A stretch of 64,000 nt of DNA from Chloroflexota bacterium (GTDB taxonomy: Bacteria > Chloroflexota > Chloroflexia > Chloroflexales > Roseiflexaceae), in contig JACAEQ010000108.1 of NCBI GenBank assembly GCA_013388755.1, positions 26,860-90,859 on the forward strand, in the 5' to 3' direction. The translations under genes and the position numbers were made by a program. Shown here in pieces: positions 33,583-42,364 of this stretch. The stretch's first letter is position 1, and every line of letters begins with the position of its first letter. The notes under the pieces were generated by a model. The model saw only the letters and a program-made list of their open reading frames with translations, had not been told where the DNA came from and did no database searches.

Positions 33583-34542
33583 TCAGGTAAGATCCTGGCG
33601 ATAGACTACCAGCCCGGGATGGCGCGTAAAGCCAAGGCGCTCGCTGATAGCCAGCATACTGGTGTTGGTCGATTCGATCCATGTGCTGATCCGATCATAG
33701 CCATGGGTTTGCGCATACTCGATCGTCAACACCTTGAGCGCCATCGCAATACCACGCCCACGATAATCGCGCAGCACACCGGTCATACGCTGGTTGAGCG
33801 TGCCTGGCTGCCCTTCCGCCGGATGCATGAAGCTCTCACCCACGTAGCGCTCGCCGTCAACGGCGACAAAGAACGCCGCCGGGCAAACCAGAGCAAAGCG
33901 CGCGAACCATTCACGAGTAATGTTGGGCGCGTCAGGAAGCGGCACGTCACGGTTGAGCAGGCGATGCAACTCATGCAGCTTTGGCAACCAGTCAGGGTCA
34001 GAAGCGCGCAGTGCGTCGAGCGACACCAATCGAATGCCCGTAGCTTCGGCCCGTCCAACATACCGTCGCAGCGGCGTAACATCCACCGTGCGCGTATCGA
34101 GGCGCAACTCCCAGCTGCGCATCGTTTCAAGAAAGCCCGTCTGTGCAGCAAAATCGGTGGCATCAGCCAGTTGTTCCCGCACTTCCGAGAGCGCGAACAA
34201 CCCACCGGCGGCATGCGCCTCACCGAGTGCACGGGCAAGCAACTGGCGCCCGATCGTCAGCCGGCGGTATGGTGCAGTAACGCGTGTTGCCGCCCAGAAG
34301 CCGCCCGGCTCTGCAATCCACGTCGTGGGGAACGTATGCGCATACCCGACAATCGCACCGTCGGGGGCGACGGCAACGTAGCGGCGCGGGAGATGGTCGG
34401 GATCAAAACCCGCATCGAATGCGCGGAGATCAGCGGGGTGGCCGTACTCAAAATCACACAATTCATCAACAGGCGCGCGGGCCACGATCGCTGCGACTGC
34501 TGCATACTCTTCGTCCGTCTGCCGGAACGGCCGGATGCGCAC
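33583..34542 (-). CDS. Tandem GNAT-family N-acetyltransferase
   Basis: This 319-residue protein has two GNAT folds. The first (about 1-150) has VAVAPDGAIVGYAH and VTAPYRRLTIGRQLLARAL, an acetyl-CoA pyrophosphate loop. The second (about 165-319) has FFVAVDGERYVGESFM and TGVLRDYRGRGIAMALKVLTIEYAQ, then STWIESTNTSMLAISERLGF. Twin-GNAT proteins of this sort include mycothiol synthase-like and antibiotic or amine acetyltransferases; the acceptor is unknown. The start is set at GTG 34542 with AAAGGA about 9 nt upstream. An ATG at 34614 would add 24 residues, and the frame is open to 34830. Confidence 0.82.
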   Translation of the reverse strand: MRIRPFRQTDEEYAAVAAIVARAPVDELCDFEYGHPADLRAFDAGFDPDHLPRRYVAVAPDGAIVGYAHTFPTTWIAEPGGFWAATRVTAPYRRLTIGRQLLARALGEAHAAGGLFALSEVREQLADATDFAAQTGFLETMRSWELRLDTRTVDVTPLRRYVGRAEATGIRLVSLDALRASDPDWLPKLHELHRLLNRDVPLPDAPNITREWFARFALVCPAAFFVAVDGERYVGESFMHPAEGQPGTLNQRMTGVLRDYRGRGIAMALKVLTIEYAQTHGYDRISTWIESTNTSMLAISERLGFTRHPGLVVYRQDLT

Positions 34543-34886
34543 ACCAATGCATCCTTTGATGGACCGTCGCCTCGGCTGGACGCGGACGCCTTCGTCCTTC
34601 CACACATGTAACATAGGCCCTCGCTTACTACCTCTCGTGCCTTCCGCACCCGGTTCTCGCGCAAGAACAGGGCCTCCGCCGAGCATACCAGCGGCGAAGC
34701 ATGGCGCACAGCCACCACGGGCCGTGCATTCCGCGGTCAGCGCTGCCGCGGGCGAACGACACCAGATCTCACGTAACATTTGCGCAGGCGCCGACATGGT
34801 GGTATGCTCAGGCGCGCCGTGCCGTTCCATTGTAGCCGAGGATCCGGGGAGCGCGCAAGCCCCGGATTTGCACGTGTGTCATCAGG
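34543..34886 (+). promoter_or_regulatory. Intergenic region with an extended -10 promoter for the methyltransferase gene
   Basis: This 344-nt gap lies between divergent genes. TGGTATGCT (34800-34808) is a likely extended -10 for the rightward methyltransferase. The left part may be the leader of, or code for, an extended N-terminus of the GNAT gene. No other feature is seen. Confidence 0.4.
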
Positions 34887-35957
34887 ATGATCCCATACGA
34901 TCTGTACCGCCTGCTCCAGTGCCCTACCTGCGGTTCACGCAACCTGGTCGTCACTGAAGCAGGGGTTGCCTGCATCGCCTGCCATTCGAACTATCCGCGC
35001 CACGACGGGTACATTGATTTCATGCCGCGAGGCGTTCGCTTTGAGTATGTTTCAAAGTACGTCAGCGAAGAGGAAGAGCTGGCCGGCGAGCTTGACTACC
35101 GCGAACTGGCACCGCCGTTGCTGGCAGCCGGCGTGCGGAACCGCGCGCTCGTTCGCTTACTTGAACTGGGACCCGGCGACACCGTGCTTGATAGTGGCTG
35201 CGGGACAGCCAAGTTTGCCGCATGGAACGTTGACCGGGTACGACTGATGGTTGGCGCGGACCCGGCGACCATGTTTGCCGACGCTGCCATCGAACGAGTG
35301 GCGCTGACGCAGGCGGACGCGCGTTGCCTGCCATTTGCCGACAACAGCTTTGACAAGGCATTCTCCATTGATGTGCTCGAGCACTTTCCACGCGATGTCA
35401 TTGATGCCTATCTCACGGAAACGGCGCGGGTGTTGCGCCCTGGTGGCCGATTTCTCGCGTTCTCGAATACACGCGATCCGTCCAGCCTGCAGCCGCTGGT
35501 GAATGCCAGCCGCTGGCTAGGACGCCAGTTCGTACACGCCGGTGTCTATGATTTCGAGCGCGAAGCGCGGCGCAAGTCGGATCATGTCAAAGCGCTGGCG
35601 ACATGGAACGACGTGCTCGATGCCATGCAGCGCGCCGGGCTGCGCCCGGTTCGCGTCGTGTTCTGGAACAGTGTTTTCACCAGCTTTGTCGAACATGTGC
35701 TGATGAAGCTTGGTGAAGCAGCGCTGGGGAGACGCGGCGATAGAAAAACGGGGAACCAGGGGAACGGCAAGGTAAGAGACGGCACGGCACGCGAGATTCG
35801 GGCGCGCCGGAGAATGCGCGGATACCTCGAGAGTCGTGGGCTGGTGTACTATGCGCTGCTTGCCGTGACACTGTTGATGGAGCTCGATCTGTGGCTCTTC
35901 GGTCGTCTGCGCTCGGGCAGTTATTTTATTGTCGTTGAGAAACCGGTTGAAGATTGA
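34887..35957 (+). CDS. SAM-dependent methyltransferase with N-terminal Trm112-like zinc ribbon
   Basis: The 356-residue protein begins with a four-Cys Trm112-like ribbon (LLQCPTCGSRNL...GVACIACHSNYP). A class I methyltransferase domain follows (about 75-240): motif I is LELGPGDTVLDSGCGTAKFA, with acidic VGADPA, QADARCLPFADNSFDKAF and VLRPGGRFLAFSNT. A hydrophobic C-terminal helix (YYALLAVTLLMELDLWLF) suggests membrane attachment. Residues about 275-305 (RRGDRKTGNQGNGKVRDG) look like an in-frame low-complexity insertion. Next to a GT4 glycosyltransferase it may modify a lipid, quinone or glycan; the substrate is unknown. The ribosome-binding site is weak. Confidence 0.82.
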   Translation: MIPYDLYRLLQCPTCGSRNLVVTEAGVACIACHSNYPRHDGYIDFMPRGVRFEYVSKYVSEEEELAGELDYRELAPPLLAAGVRNRALVRLLELGPGDTVLDSGCGTAKFAAWNVDRVRLMVGADPATMFADAAIERVALTQADARCLPFADNSFDKAFSIDVLEHFPRDVIDAYLTETARVLRPGGRFLAFSNTRDPSSLQPLVNASRWLGRQFVHAGVYDFEREARRKSDHVKALATWNDVLDAMQRAGLRPVRVVFWNSVFTSFVEHVLMKLGEAALGRRGDRKTGNQGNGKVRDGTAREIRARRRMRGYLESRGLVYYALLAVTLLMELDLWLFGRLRSGSYFIVVEKPVED

Positions 35958-36035
35958 GAGCCTATCCGAATAACGGATGGTTGGGTGGCATTGCGAGCGA
36001 AGCGAAGCAATCCAGCGGCGCGAGCGGAGAATGTG
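35958..36035 (+). repeat. Family B dispersed repeat copy
   Basis: It contains CCTATCCGAATAACGGATGG followed by GCATTGCGAGCGAAGCGAAG and CAATCCAGCGGCGCGAGCGG. The same pieces, in either orientation, occur at 27290-27580, 49784-49890 and 58450-58557. It fills the space between the methyltransferase and glycosyltransferase genes. Confidence 0.75.
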
Positions 36036-36066
36036 AACAAATACGTATCTATTGCGTTCCTCCGGT

Positions 36067-37113
36067 ATGATTCGTCCACTCTACATTTCGCCAGTTGGCC
36101 GCGGCGGGGTCGATTTCGGCATTCAGAATATCACCCGCTCGGTTCGGCGCTATGGCGCGCCACGCGCCGAGTTGTTGCGCCTGCCGGAAATCTACAATTT
36201 CCTTCCCGCGCTCATTCCTCGTGGCCTGCCCCGCGGGTGGTGGAAAGGGTTTGATGTCATTCAGGGGCGTTCGCGCGTTGCATTTGCATTGCGCGCACCT
36301 GGTCGCCCGCTGGTAACGACCGTTCACCACCTGACCACCGACCCGGATCTGCAACCATATAGCACGCCGGCACAACGCCTCTTCTACCGCCTCGTCGAAG
36401 CGCGTTACGACTGGTGGTCAATCAGCTCCGCCGATGCCGTCGTCTGCGTCTCACGCTATACACAGCAGCAGGTCGCCCGTACCTACGGGTTTACCAATAC
36501 CAGCATCATCTATGATGGGATCGATACCGACGCCTTTGTACCAACCCCCGATATGCAGCGGCGAACCGACGGACTGCCCGAGAAAGGCGGGCGAATCCGG
36601 CTCCTGTTTGTCGGAAACCGGACGCGACGCAAGGGGTTTGATTTGCTGCCACGGATTCTTGATCTGCTGCCGGACGATTACCTCCTCTACTATACCAGCG
36701 GGTTTCAGGGCGCCATAGATCGCCCACCCCATCCACGCATGATCCCGATCGGTGCGCCCGATCGCGTGGGCCTCGTCGCAGCCTACCAGTCGTGCGACAT
36801 GCTCCTGGCACCGTCGCGGCTCGAAGGATTTGGCATCGTCCAGGCCGAGGCGCTGGCATGCGGTCGTCCGGTGGTCACAACCCGGGTGTCTGCGCTGCCT
36901 GAAGTGGTTGACCACGAAATGAGCGGCCTGCTCTGCGAGCGGGACAATGTGGCCGAGTATGCCAGGGCAGTGCGGCGGCTCGGCGAGGATGCGGCGTTAC
37001 GCCGCCACTTTGGCGAGTTCGGGCGCGACAAGATCGTACGCCACTTCAGCTTCGAACAACTCGGACGCGGCTTTGTCGAGCTGTATGAGCGATTGGCCCG
37101 ACACCACATATGA
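36067..37113 (+). CDS. GT4-family glycosyltransferase
   Basis: This 348-residue GT-B fold retaining glycosyltransferase has an N-terminal acceptor domain (IRPLYISPVGRGGVDFGIQN). The C-terminal donor-binding domain contains IRLLFVGNRTRRKGFDLLPRI, a variant of the usual GRL..EKG, and APSRLEGFGIVQAEALACG with the conserved Glu residues, then PVVTTRVSALPEVV. It transfers a nucleotide-activated sugar to a lipid or glycan at the membrane; donor and acceptor are unknown. ATG at 36067 is chosen by the family N-terminus, without a clear ribosome-binding site. Confidence 0.88.
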   Translation: MIRPLYISPVGRGGVDFGIQNITRSVRRYGAPRAELLRLPEIYNFLPALIPRGLPRGWWKGFDVIQGRSRVAFALRAPGRPLVTTVHHLTTDPDLQPYSTPAQRLFYRLVEARYDWWSISSADAVVCVSRYTQQQVARTYGFTNTSIIYDGIDTDAFVPTPDMQRRTDGLPEKGGRIRLLFVGNRTRRKGFDLLPRILDLLPDDYLLYYTSGFQGAIDRPPHPRMIPIGAPDRVGLVAAYQSCDMLLAPSRLEGFGIVQAEALACGRPVVTTRVSALPEVVDHEMSGLLCERDNVAEYARAVRRLGEDAALRRHFGEFGRDKIVRHFSFEQLGRGFVELYERLARHHI

Positions 37114-37277
37114 GTCTTTCTTCTCTGGCGATCGCGGGAATTTCTCCCTCCTTTCGCAATTCAGCGTCGTATGAGAGATCCGATTTCGTACATGTTCCGT
37201 TACTTGTAATGAAAGTGAACAGGAGCTGCACAGGATTGTCCGGCAGCACATCATTTTTGAAGGAGGATACTCTCGTC

Positions 37278-38054
37278 ATGCGAAACAAGTCGTGGTTGTT
37301 CATCGTGCTCGGCGCGCTGCTCGCGCTGGCCATCGCTCCGGCAGCGTTCGCGCAGGCCGGTACGGCGAAGGTTCGTGTCGTCCATGCGTCACCCGACGCG
37401 CCGGCGGTTGACGTCATCGTGAATGGCAACAAGGCGCTGACCAACGTCCCGTTCTTCGCTGCAAGCGACTACCTGGATCTGCCGGCCGGCAGCTATGATA
37501 TTCAGGTTGTTCCGGCAGGTGCGACGTCGCCGGTCGTCATTGATGCGAAGGGCGTCCGGGTTGAGGCTGGCAAGGCATACACGATTGCGGCGACGGGCAA
37601 ACTGGCGGATATCAAGGCGACCATTCTGGCCGACAACCTGTCGGCTCCGGCGGCTGGCAAGGCGCACGTACGCGTGATCCACTTCTCGCCGGATGCGCCG
37701 GCGGTGGACATCAAGGTTGCCGGTGGCCCGACGTTGATCCCGAACCTGGCGTTCCCACAGGCGAGCAGCTACCTGCCGGTTGATGCGGGCAGCTATGACC
37801 TGCAGGTGACTCCGGCAGGCGCGGATGCGGTTGTGCTCGACCTGAAGGGCACGCGCCTCGAGGCCGGCAAGATCTACGATGTGTTCGCGGTCGGTGAGCT
37901 GGCGAACATCAAGGTGGAGGTCGCAGTGACGACTCCGGCGGCTCCGGCTGCACTGCCGCGCACGGGTGGTGAGTCGAACGTGGCGCTGATCGCCCTGGTT
38001 GCGGCGGTTGCGCTGATCGGCGCTGGCCTGGTGATGCGCCGCCGGCTTGCATAA
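37278..38054 (+). CDS. Secreted DUF4397-repeat surface protein with LPxTG-like C-terminus
   Basis: The 258-residue protein has a signal peptide (MRNKSWLFIVLGALLALAI...AFA-QAG). Two DUF4397 repeats follow, each starting VRVVHASPDAPAVDV or VRVIHFSPDAPAVDI and followed by LPAGSYDIQVVPAG or VDAGSYDLQVTPAG. The C-terminus is LPRTGG, a hydrophobic helix and RRRLA, the layout of a sortase sorting signal. The start at 37278 follows GAAGGAGGATA. The regular GC-rich codon use and strong ribosome-binding site suggest high expression. It probably sits on the cell surface as an adhesin or coat. No sortase gene is in the window. The leader from 37114 to 37277 shows no other gene. Confidence 0.87.
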   Translation: MRNKSWLFIVLGALLALAIAPAAFAQAGTAKVRVVHASPDAPAVDVIVNGNKALTNVPFFAASDYLDLPAGSYDIQVVPAGATSPVVIDAKGVRVEAGKAYTIAATGKLADIKATILADNLSAPAAGKAHVRVIHFSPDAPAVDIKVAGGPTLIPNLAFPQASSYLPVDAGSYDLQVTPAGADAVVLDLKGTRLEAGKIYDVFAVGELANIKVEVAVTTPAAPAALPRTGGESNVALIALVAAVALIGAGLVMRRRLA

Positions 38055-38083
38055 GTGTCAGGTCTGAGAAGGAGATCGGAGAA

Positions 38084-38110
38084 GGGGCAGGATGCGTTCC
38101 TGCCCCTGTT
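38084..38110. terminator. Stem-loop terminator between the DUF4397 gene and the convergent dehydrogenase
   Basis: GGGGCAGGA (38084-38092) pairs perfectly with TCCTGCCCC (38098-38106) around a 5-nt loop, followed by TGTTCTGCTTT. It lies between convergent genes and may serve both. Confidence 0.75.
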
Positions 38111-38119
38111 CTGCTTTGG

Positions 38120-39145
38120 TTAGCTACTTCCGCTATCTATCTCGGCTATCCGCACAGGGCGGCCTTCGGCGAGTGAGCGTTGCGCTGCCAGCGCTAGCAC
38201 CACCGGCGCGCGCCCATCGGCCCCTGAGACGGGCACCTCGCGCCCGCCGCGCACCGCGTCGACAAACGCCTGCATCTCGGCCACATAGGCCTCAGCGTAG
38301 CGCTCTGTGAAAAAATGGAACGGTTTTGGCGCATGCACACCGTCCACCGTGCTCACAACCGCAGTATGCGGTGCGCGATTGCCGACCATCACTGCTCCGG
38401 CGGCGCCAGATACTTCCACCCGCTGATCGTAGCCATACACTGCGCGCCGGCTGTTGTCAATCACGCCAAACGCACCACCGGCAAAGCGCAATGTCACTAC
38501 AGCCGTGTCAATGTCGCCTGCCGCGCCAATCGCGTCGTCAATCAGTACGCCGCCCACCGCGTACACTTCGACAACCTCATCCCCAAGCAGGAAGCGCGCC
38601 ATGTCGAAGTCGTGGATGGTCATGTCGAGGAACAGCCCGCCGGATACTTTGATGTAGTCAATCGGCGGCGGTGCCGGGTCACGACTGGTAATACGCACCA
38701 GGTGCGGCGTACCGATCGTCCCGACGGCCACGGCCTCGCGTGCGGCGCGAAATCCGGGATCGAAGCGCCGGTTGAAGCCGACCTGCAACATGACGCCAGC
38801 GCGGTTGACGGCATCAAGCGCTGCGTCTATACGCTGCAGGTCATGGTCGATCGGTTTTTCACAAAAGATCTGCTTGCCGCTCATTGCGGCTTCGGCAATG
38901 AACGGTGCGTGGGTATCGGTGGAGGAACAGATGATCACCGCGTCCACGGATGCATCGGTGAACAGGGCGCGATGGTCATCTACGGCACGCACGTTGAGAC
39001 GACGTGCAAGATCGGTTGCCGCGGCCAGACGCATATCGGCGATGGCGACCAGCCGCGCGCCGGCAATGTGCCGGGCAAGGTTCGTGGCGTGGATCTGACC
39101 GATACGCCCGGCACCGATCACAGCAACATTGATCACTCCGGTCAT
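38120..39145 (-). CDS. iolG: Gfo/Idh/MocA oxidoreductase, inositol 2-dehydrogenase-like
   Basis: This 341-residue NAD-dependent dehydrogenase has a Rossmann domain with VAVIGAGRIGQIHA, followed by ADMR and the FCEKPIDHD motif carrying the catalytic Lys. The C-terminal domain has SGGLFLDMTIHDFDMARFLL, where Asp and His match the inositol dehydrogenase catalytic pair. Length (about 340) and motifs are close to IolG, but other Gfo/Idh sugar dehydrogenases look alike and no other iol genes are nearby, so the symbol is tentative. The start at 39145 has GGAG 5 nt upstream. Confidence 0.8.
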   Translation of the reverse strand: MTGVINVAVIGAGRIGQIHATNLARHIAGARLVAIADMRLAAATDLARRLNVRAVDDHRALFTDASVDAVIICSSTDTHAPFIAEAAMSGKQIFCEKPIDHDLQRIDAALDAVNRAGVMLQVGFNRRFDPGFRAAREAVAVGTIGTPHLVRITSRDPAPPPIDYIKVSGGLFLDMTIHDFDMARFLLGDEVVEVYAVGGVLIDDAIGAAGDIDTAVVTLRFAGGAFGVIDNSRRAVYGYDQRVEVSGAAGAVMVGNRAPHTAVVSTVDGVHAPKPFHFFTERYAEAYVAEMQAFVDAVRGGREVPVSGADGRAPVVLALAAQRSLAEGRPVRIAEIDSGSS

Positions 39146-39256
39146 AGGGACTCCATTGTATGGTAGCGGTCCACGACCTTGCCGGAACCATACCGCGTGG
39201 CTCGTACCATGTCCCGCGCTCCAGGCGCGAGATCTCGTCCGGCAGTGGCGGCGCCG

Positions 39257-41263
39257 TCAGGCGTACAGGCCCATCCAGCCCAGCGACACGGCGCACCCTG
39301 TCGCGGCAAGCGCCAGGAACGCATAGTAAACCCTCCCCGGAACGGACCACCACCCTCGCGGCCAGGCGAGCGTGGCGCACACGATCATTGCCGGAGCGGC
39401 AGCCCCAGACATCCAGATGGTTGCGACAAGCAGCGGTGAGCGGGGCAATCCATAGAAGATCGTGGCATCGTTTGCCAGCGCCATCCGGACAATCGCCACC
39501 AGCGTCACAGCGACGAAGGCCAGCCCCACGGCTCCTGCCAGCACCGCCAGCCAGCGAGCAAACGAAGCGCCGGCACGCTGTTCCGGTGGTCGCTCGCGGC
39601 TAAGCAGGCGGATGATCCAGGCCAGCGGCCAGACGACCCACGCCGACAGCAACAGGGCCAGCGCACCAAGAAACGCGCCAAACGGCACCATACCGCCCGG
39701 ATCGAGCGATGCCAGCGCAAATGTCACCGGCGTGAGGATCACCGTCGCCGGCGAGACAAAGCGTGGCGGCTCGCCTGCGGCGACACAGCCTGCATCCGGC
39801 GGTTGCAGCGGATCATCGAGAAATGCGCGCAGCAGCGAGTCGGCACATGCGCTCGATCCAACGGCGCTGTGGCCGGTATCAGGAAATCTATACACATATG
39901 CCCGGCTCAGGGTACGCGCCACCACATCGCCAAACTCCGGCGGTGTGATCGGGTCGAACCGCCCCGACAGCACCAGGGTCGGGATATCGCTCACGACCGG
40001 CGCATCCACTACCGGACCGAGTTCTTTCACCTTCCAGACCCCACAGCGCGCCAGGTAGCTTTCGAGACCACGGCGACCATCAAGGGCGATGAACGGGCGC
40101 AGGTTGTTGAGCGGCGCGTCACTGACGGAGAAATCGGCATCTTCGGCGCAGATGACGGTATAGTGCATGCCCAGGCTGAAGGTACGGTCAAAGACGATCA
40201 ATGGCAAGACCTGTGCCAGCACGCGAAAATCATTGCGTGTCGCGTCGTTGATGATCCGAGGCAACGCCGGAATAAAACCTGAGGCGTACATCAACTGGAA
40301 CATGACACCGGCAAAGCTATCGCCATCGAGAACGGCGTTATATGATCTGCCGGTTTCATCATCGGTGATCGCAACCCGGGCCGGTTCGCGGTTGAGTCGT
40401 TCAATGGTAGCAAAAAACGTCTGCTCCAGGTCCGGATAGGCGGCGCGACAGCCGGCGTCGGCGTTACAGGCGTTGAACAGCTCAGTGTACGCCCGGTCCT
40501 CGGCGCGCGGCGACTCGGTGATATAGTTCACACTGGTCGGCACCACGGCGTCGAGAACGACGCTCCGCAGGATGCCGGGATGATCGCGCATCACGTGCTG
40601 CGCCAGGAGTGTGCCGTAGGAGACACCGTACAGGTTGATCTGATCGTACCCCAGCGCGCTGACCAGCGCAGCCACATCGGCAGCGTTTTCGATACTGTTG
40701 TACGCCTCCAGGTCGATCCCCTCGCCGGCCAGCCGGTTGTAGCAGGCCGTTGCAGCCGCAAACGATAGCTGTTCGGCTTCGTCATACGTCAGGCGTTGTT
40801 CGATCGTTCGCTCAACCAGGTCCAGTTGCTCGGTACAGATCAGTGATGGCTCGGTATAGAGCGTGCCTCGTTGATCAAACAGGACGATGTCGCGGTCAAG
40901 ATCGCGCAGACGGCTTCCCGGCGCAAAGAGCACCTGCATGTAGGTGTCGATGGTCGAACCGCCGGGGCCGCCCTGGAGCATGATCAGCGGGTCGGGTTGC
41001 AGATCGGCGGCACGGGACTTGACAATCGCCACCCCCAGGCGAATGGCCGGGCCATCCGGCTGTGCGTGGCGCTCCGGCACGCGTAGCCAGCCACACTCGA
41101 CATCACGCCCCTCAACGGCACTGGCCGGCAACTCGAACATGCACCCGTCCGGTTCAAAGGCATCAGTGCGCTCCATTGCGACAGCGGGCGCCGCCGGGTA
41201 CGCGGCAAGCACCAGAAGGAAGATCAGGAGCGCGGCAAGACTACGCCCGGCACGAATAACCAC
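39257..41263 (-). CDS. TAP-like alpha/beta-hydrolase (exported peptidase) with C-terminal membrane helices
   Basis: The 668-residue protein has a signal peptide (MVIRAGRSLAALLIFLLVLA...AVA-MERT) and an S33/TAP-type alpha/beta-hydrolase. The oxyanion region is LIMLQGGPGGSTIDT, the nucleophile Ser is in LYGVSYGTLLAQHVM, the acid Asp in LVLSGRFDPITPP, and the His in FPDTGHSAV. The tail adds about four TM helices (from about residue 520), so the catalytic domain is tethered outside. Relatives cut short peptides. The start chosen is GTG 41263, with AAGGAG 7 nt upstream, rather than ATG 41308, because it gives a clean signal peptide. Confidence 0.86.
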   Translation of the reverse strand: MVIRAGRSLAALLIFLLVLAAYPAAPAVAMERTDAFEPDGCMFELPASAVEGRDVECGWLRVPERHAQPDGPAIRLGVAIVKSRAADLQPDPLIMLQGGPGGSTIDTYMQVLFAPGSRLRDLDRDIVLFDQRGTLYTEPSLICTEQLDLVERTIEQRLTYDEAEQLSFAAATACYNRLAGEGIDLEAYNSIENAADVAALVSALGYDQINLYGVSYGTLLAQHVMRDHPGILRSVVLDAVVPTSVNYITESPRAEDRAYTELFNACNADAGCRAAYPDLEQTFFATIERLNREPARVAITDDETGRSYNAVLDGDSFAGVMFQLMYASGFIPALPRIINDATRNDFRVLAQVLPLIVFDRTFSLGMHYTVICAEDADFSVSDAPLNNLRPFIALDGRRGLESYLARCGVWKVKELGPVVDAPVVSDIPTLVLSGRFDPITPPEFGDVVARTLSRAYVYRFPDTGHSAVGSSACADSLLRAFLDDPLQPPDAGCVAAGEPPRFVSPATVILTPVTFALASLDPGGMVPFGAFLGALALLLSAWVVWPLAWIIRLLSRERPPEQRAGASFARWLAVLAGAVGLAFVAVTLVAIVRMALANDATIFYGLPRSPLLVATIWMSGAAAPAMIVCATLAWPRGWWSVPGRVYYAFLALAATGCAVSLGWMGLYA

Positions 41264-41449
41264 AGCATACTCCTTGAAAAGCGTCGGTGGCACACTGCCG
41301 CTCGCCATGATACCATCAGCCGGGTACTCTCGCGTCTGTACTATCTGGTAGCAGTCGTTCGTCCAGGATGACAGCACCCTGAGGAGCCGTGCAGCGGTGT
41401 GGTGTGACAGCGCATCCTGGCTTCGGCAGATTGAAGGGAGACAACCGCC

Positions 41450-42304
41450 ATGCATCAGCGCGCTGTCGCGCGATTCAGCGGGCCATTGCGGGCTGTGGTA
41501 TTCGACTGGTCAGGCACCGTCGTTGACCATGGCTGCTTCGCTCCGGCAGAGGTGTTTATCGAAACATTCGCCCGCCAGGGTATCGCCATCACCTGGCAGC
41601 AAGCGCGCGCGCCGATGGGGCTGGCGAAGCTCGACCATATTCGCGCCATCCTCCGCATGCCGGAGATCGCCGCAAGGTGGCGCGCCGTGACGGGTCGTGA
41701 CTGGCGCGAGGAGGACGCGCGCGCACTGTTCGAGGCAACGCTTGAGGTTCAGATCGCCGCGACCCTGCGCCACGCGACGCTTATTGCAGGTGCGGCAGAG
41801 ACGGTCGCCGCCTGCCGGGAACGCGGCCTGGCGATCGGTTCGACCACCGGCTATGCGCGCGTAATCATGGATGCCCTGGCGCCGGTTGCCGCACGCGAGG
41901 GATTTGCCCCGGATGCCATCATCTGCCCGGACGACGTGCGTGCTGGCCGCCCGGCGCCCTGGATGCTGTTTCGCGCGGCTGAGCGGCTCAATGTCTATCC
42001 GCCGGCTGCAATCGTCAAGGTCGGCGACACCGTACCGGATGTTGCGGAAGGGATAAACGCCGGTGCATGGAGCGTGGCCGTCAGCCGCACCGGCAATGAG
42101 GCCGGGCTGAGCGCAGCCGAAGCCGCGATCCTCAACCCGGCGGAACTCGCCGCGCGCCTGGCCCCGATCACGGCCAGGTTGCGCGCCACCGGCGCTCATT
42201 ATGTCATCGAGAGTGTTGCAGAGTTGCCCGCAGTGATTGACGCGATCAACTTGCGCCTGCAGCGCGGCGAAAATCCGTATGAATCGTTGCCACACCCCTC
42301 TTGA
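41450..42304 (+). CDS. phnX: Phosphonoacetaldehyde hydrolase (phosphonatase)
   Basis: This 284-residue HAD-superfamily enzyme cleaves phosphonoacetaldehyde to acetaldehyde and phosphate, the last step of 2-aminoethylphosphonate use. HAD motif I VVFDWSGTVVDHG carries the nucleophile Asp. The Schiff-base Lys that sets PhnX apart is in ARAPMGLAKLDHIRAIL. IGSTTGYAR (motif II) and KVGDTVPDVAEG (motif III/IV) follow. The start has AGGGAG 9 nt upstream. The transaminase PhnW and a phosphonate transporter are not in the window, so the pathway must be completed elsewhere. Confidence 0.9.
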   Translation: MHQRAVARFSGPLRAVVFDWSGTVVDHGCFAPAEVFIETFARQGIAITWQQARAPMGLAKLDHIRAILRMPEIAARWRAVTGRDWREEDARALFEATLEVQIAATLRHATLIAGAAETVAACRERGLAIGSTTGYARVIMDALAPVAAREGFAPDAIICPDDVRAGRPAPWMLFRAAERLNVYPPAAIVKVGDTVPDVAEGINAGAWSVAVSRTGNEAGLSAAEAAILNPAELAARLAPITARLRATGAHYVIESVAELPAVIDAINLRLQRGENPYESLPHPS

Positions 42305-42329
42305 TTTGCGCACTGCTGACTGGTATACT
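42301..42329 (+). promoter_or_regulatory. Promoter of the HerA-like ATPase gene
   Basis: TTGATT (42301-42306), 17-nt spacer, TATACT (42324-42329) with extended TGG. The -35 overlaps the end of phnX. The transcript start near 42336 makes the GTG at 42338 an unlikely start codon and supports ATG 42365. Confidence 0.7.
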
Positions 42330-42364
42330 CAGAACAAGTGTTTAGCATTTTCGTTCGGAGTACG

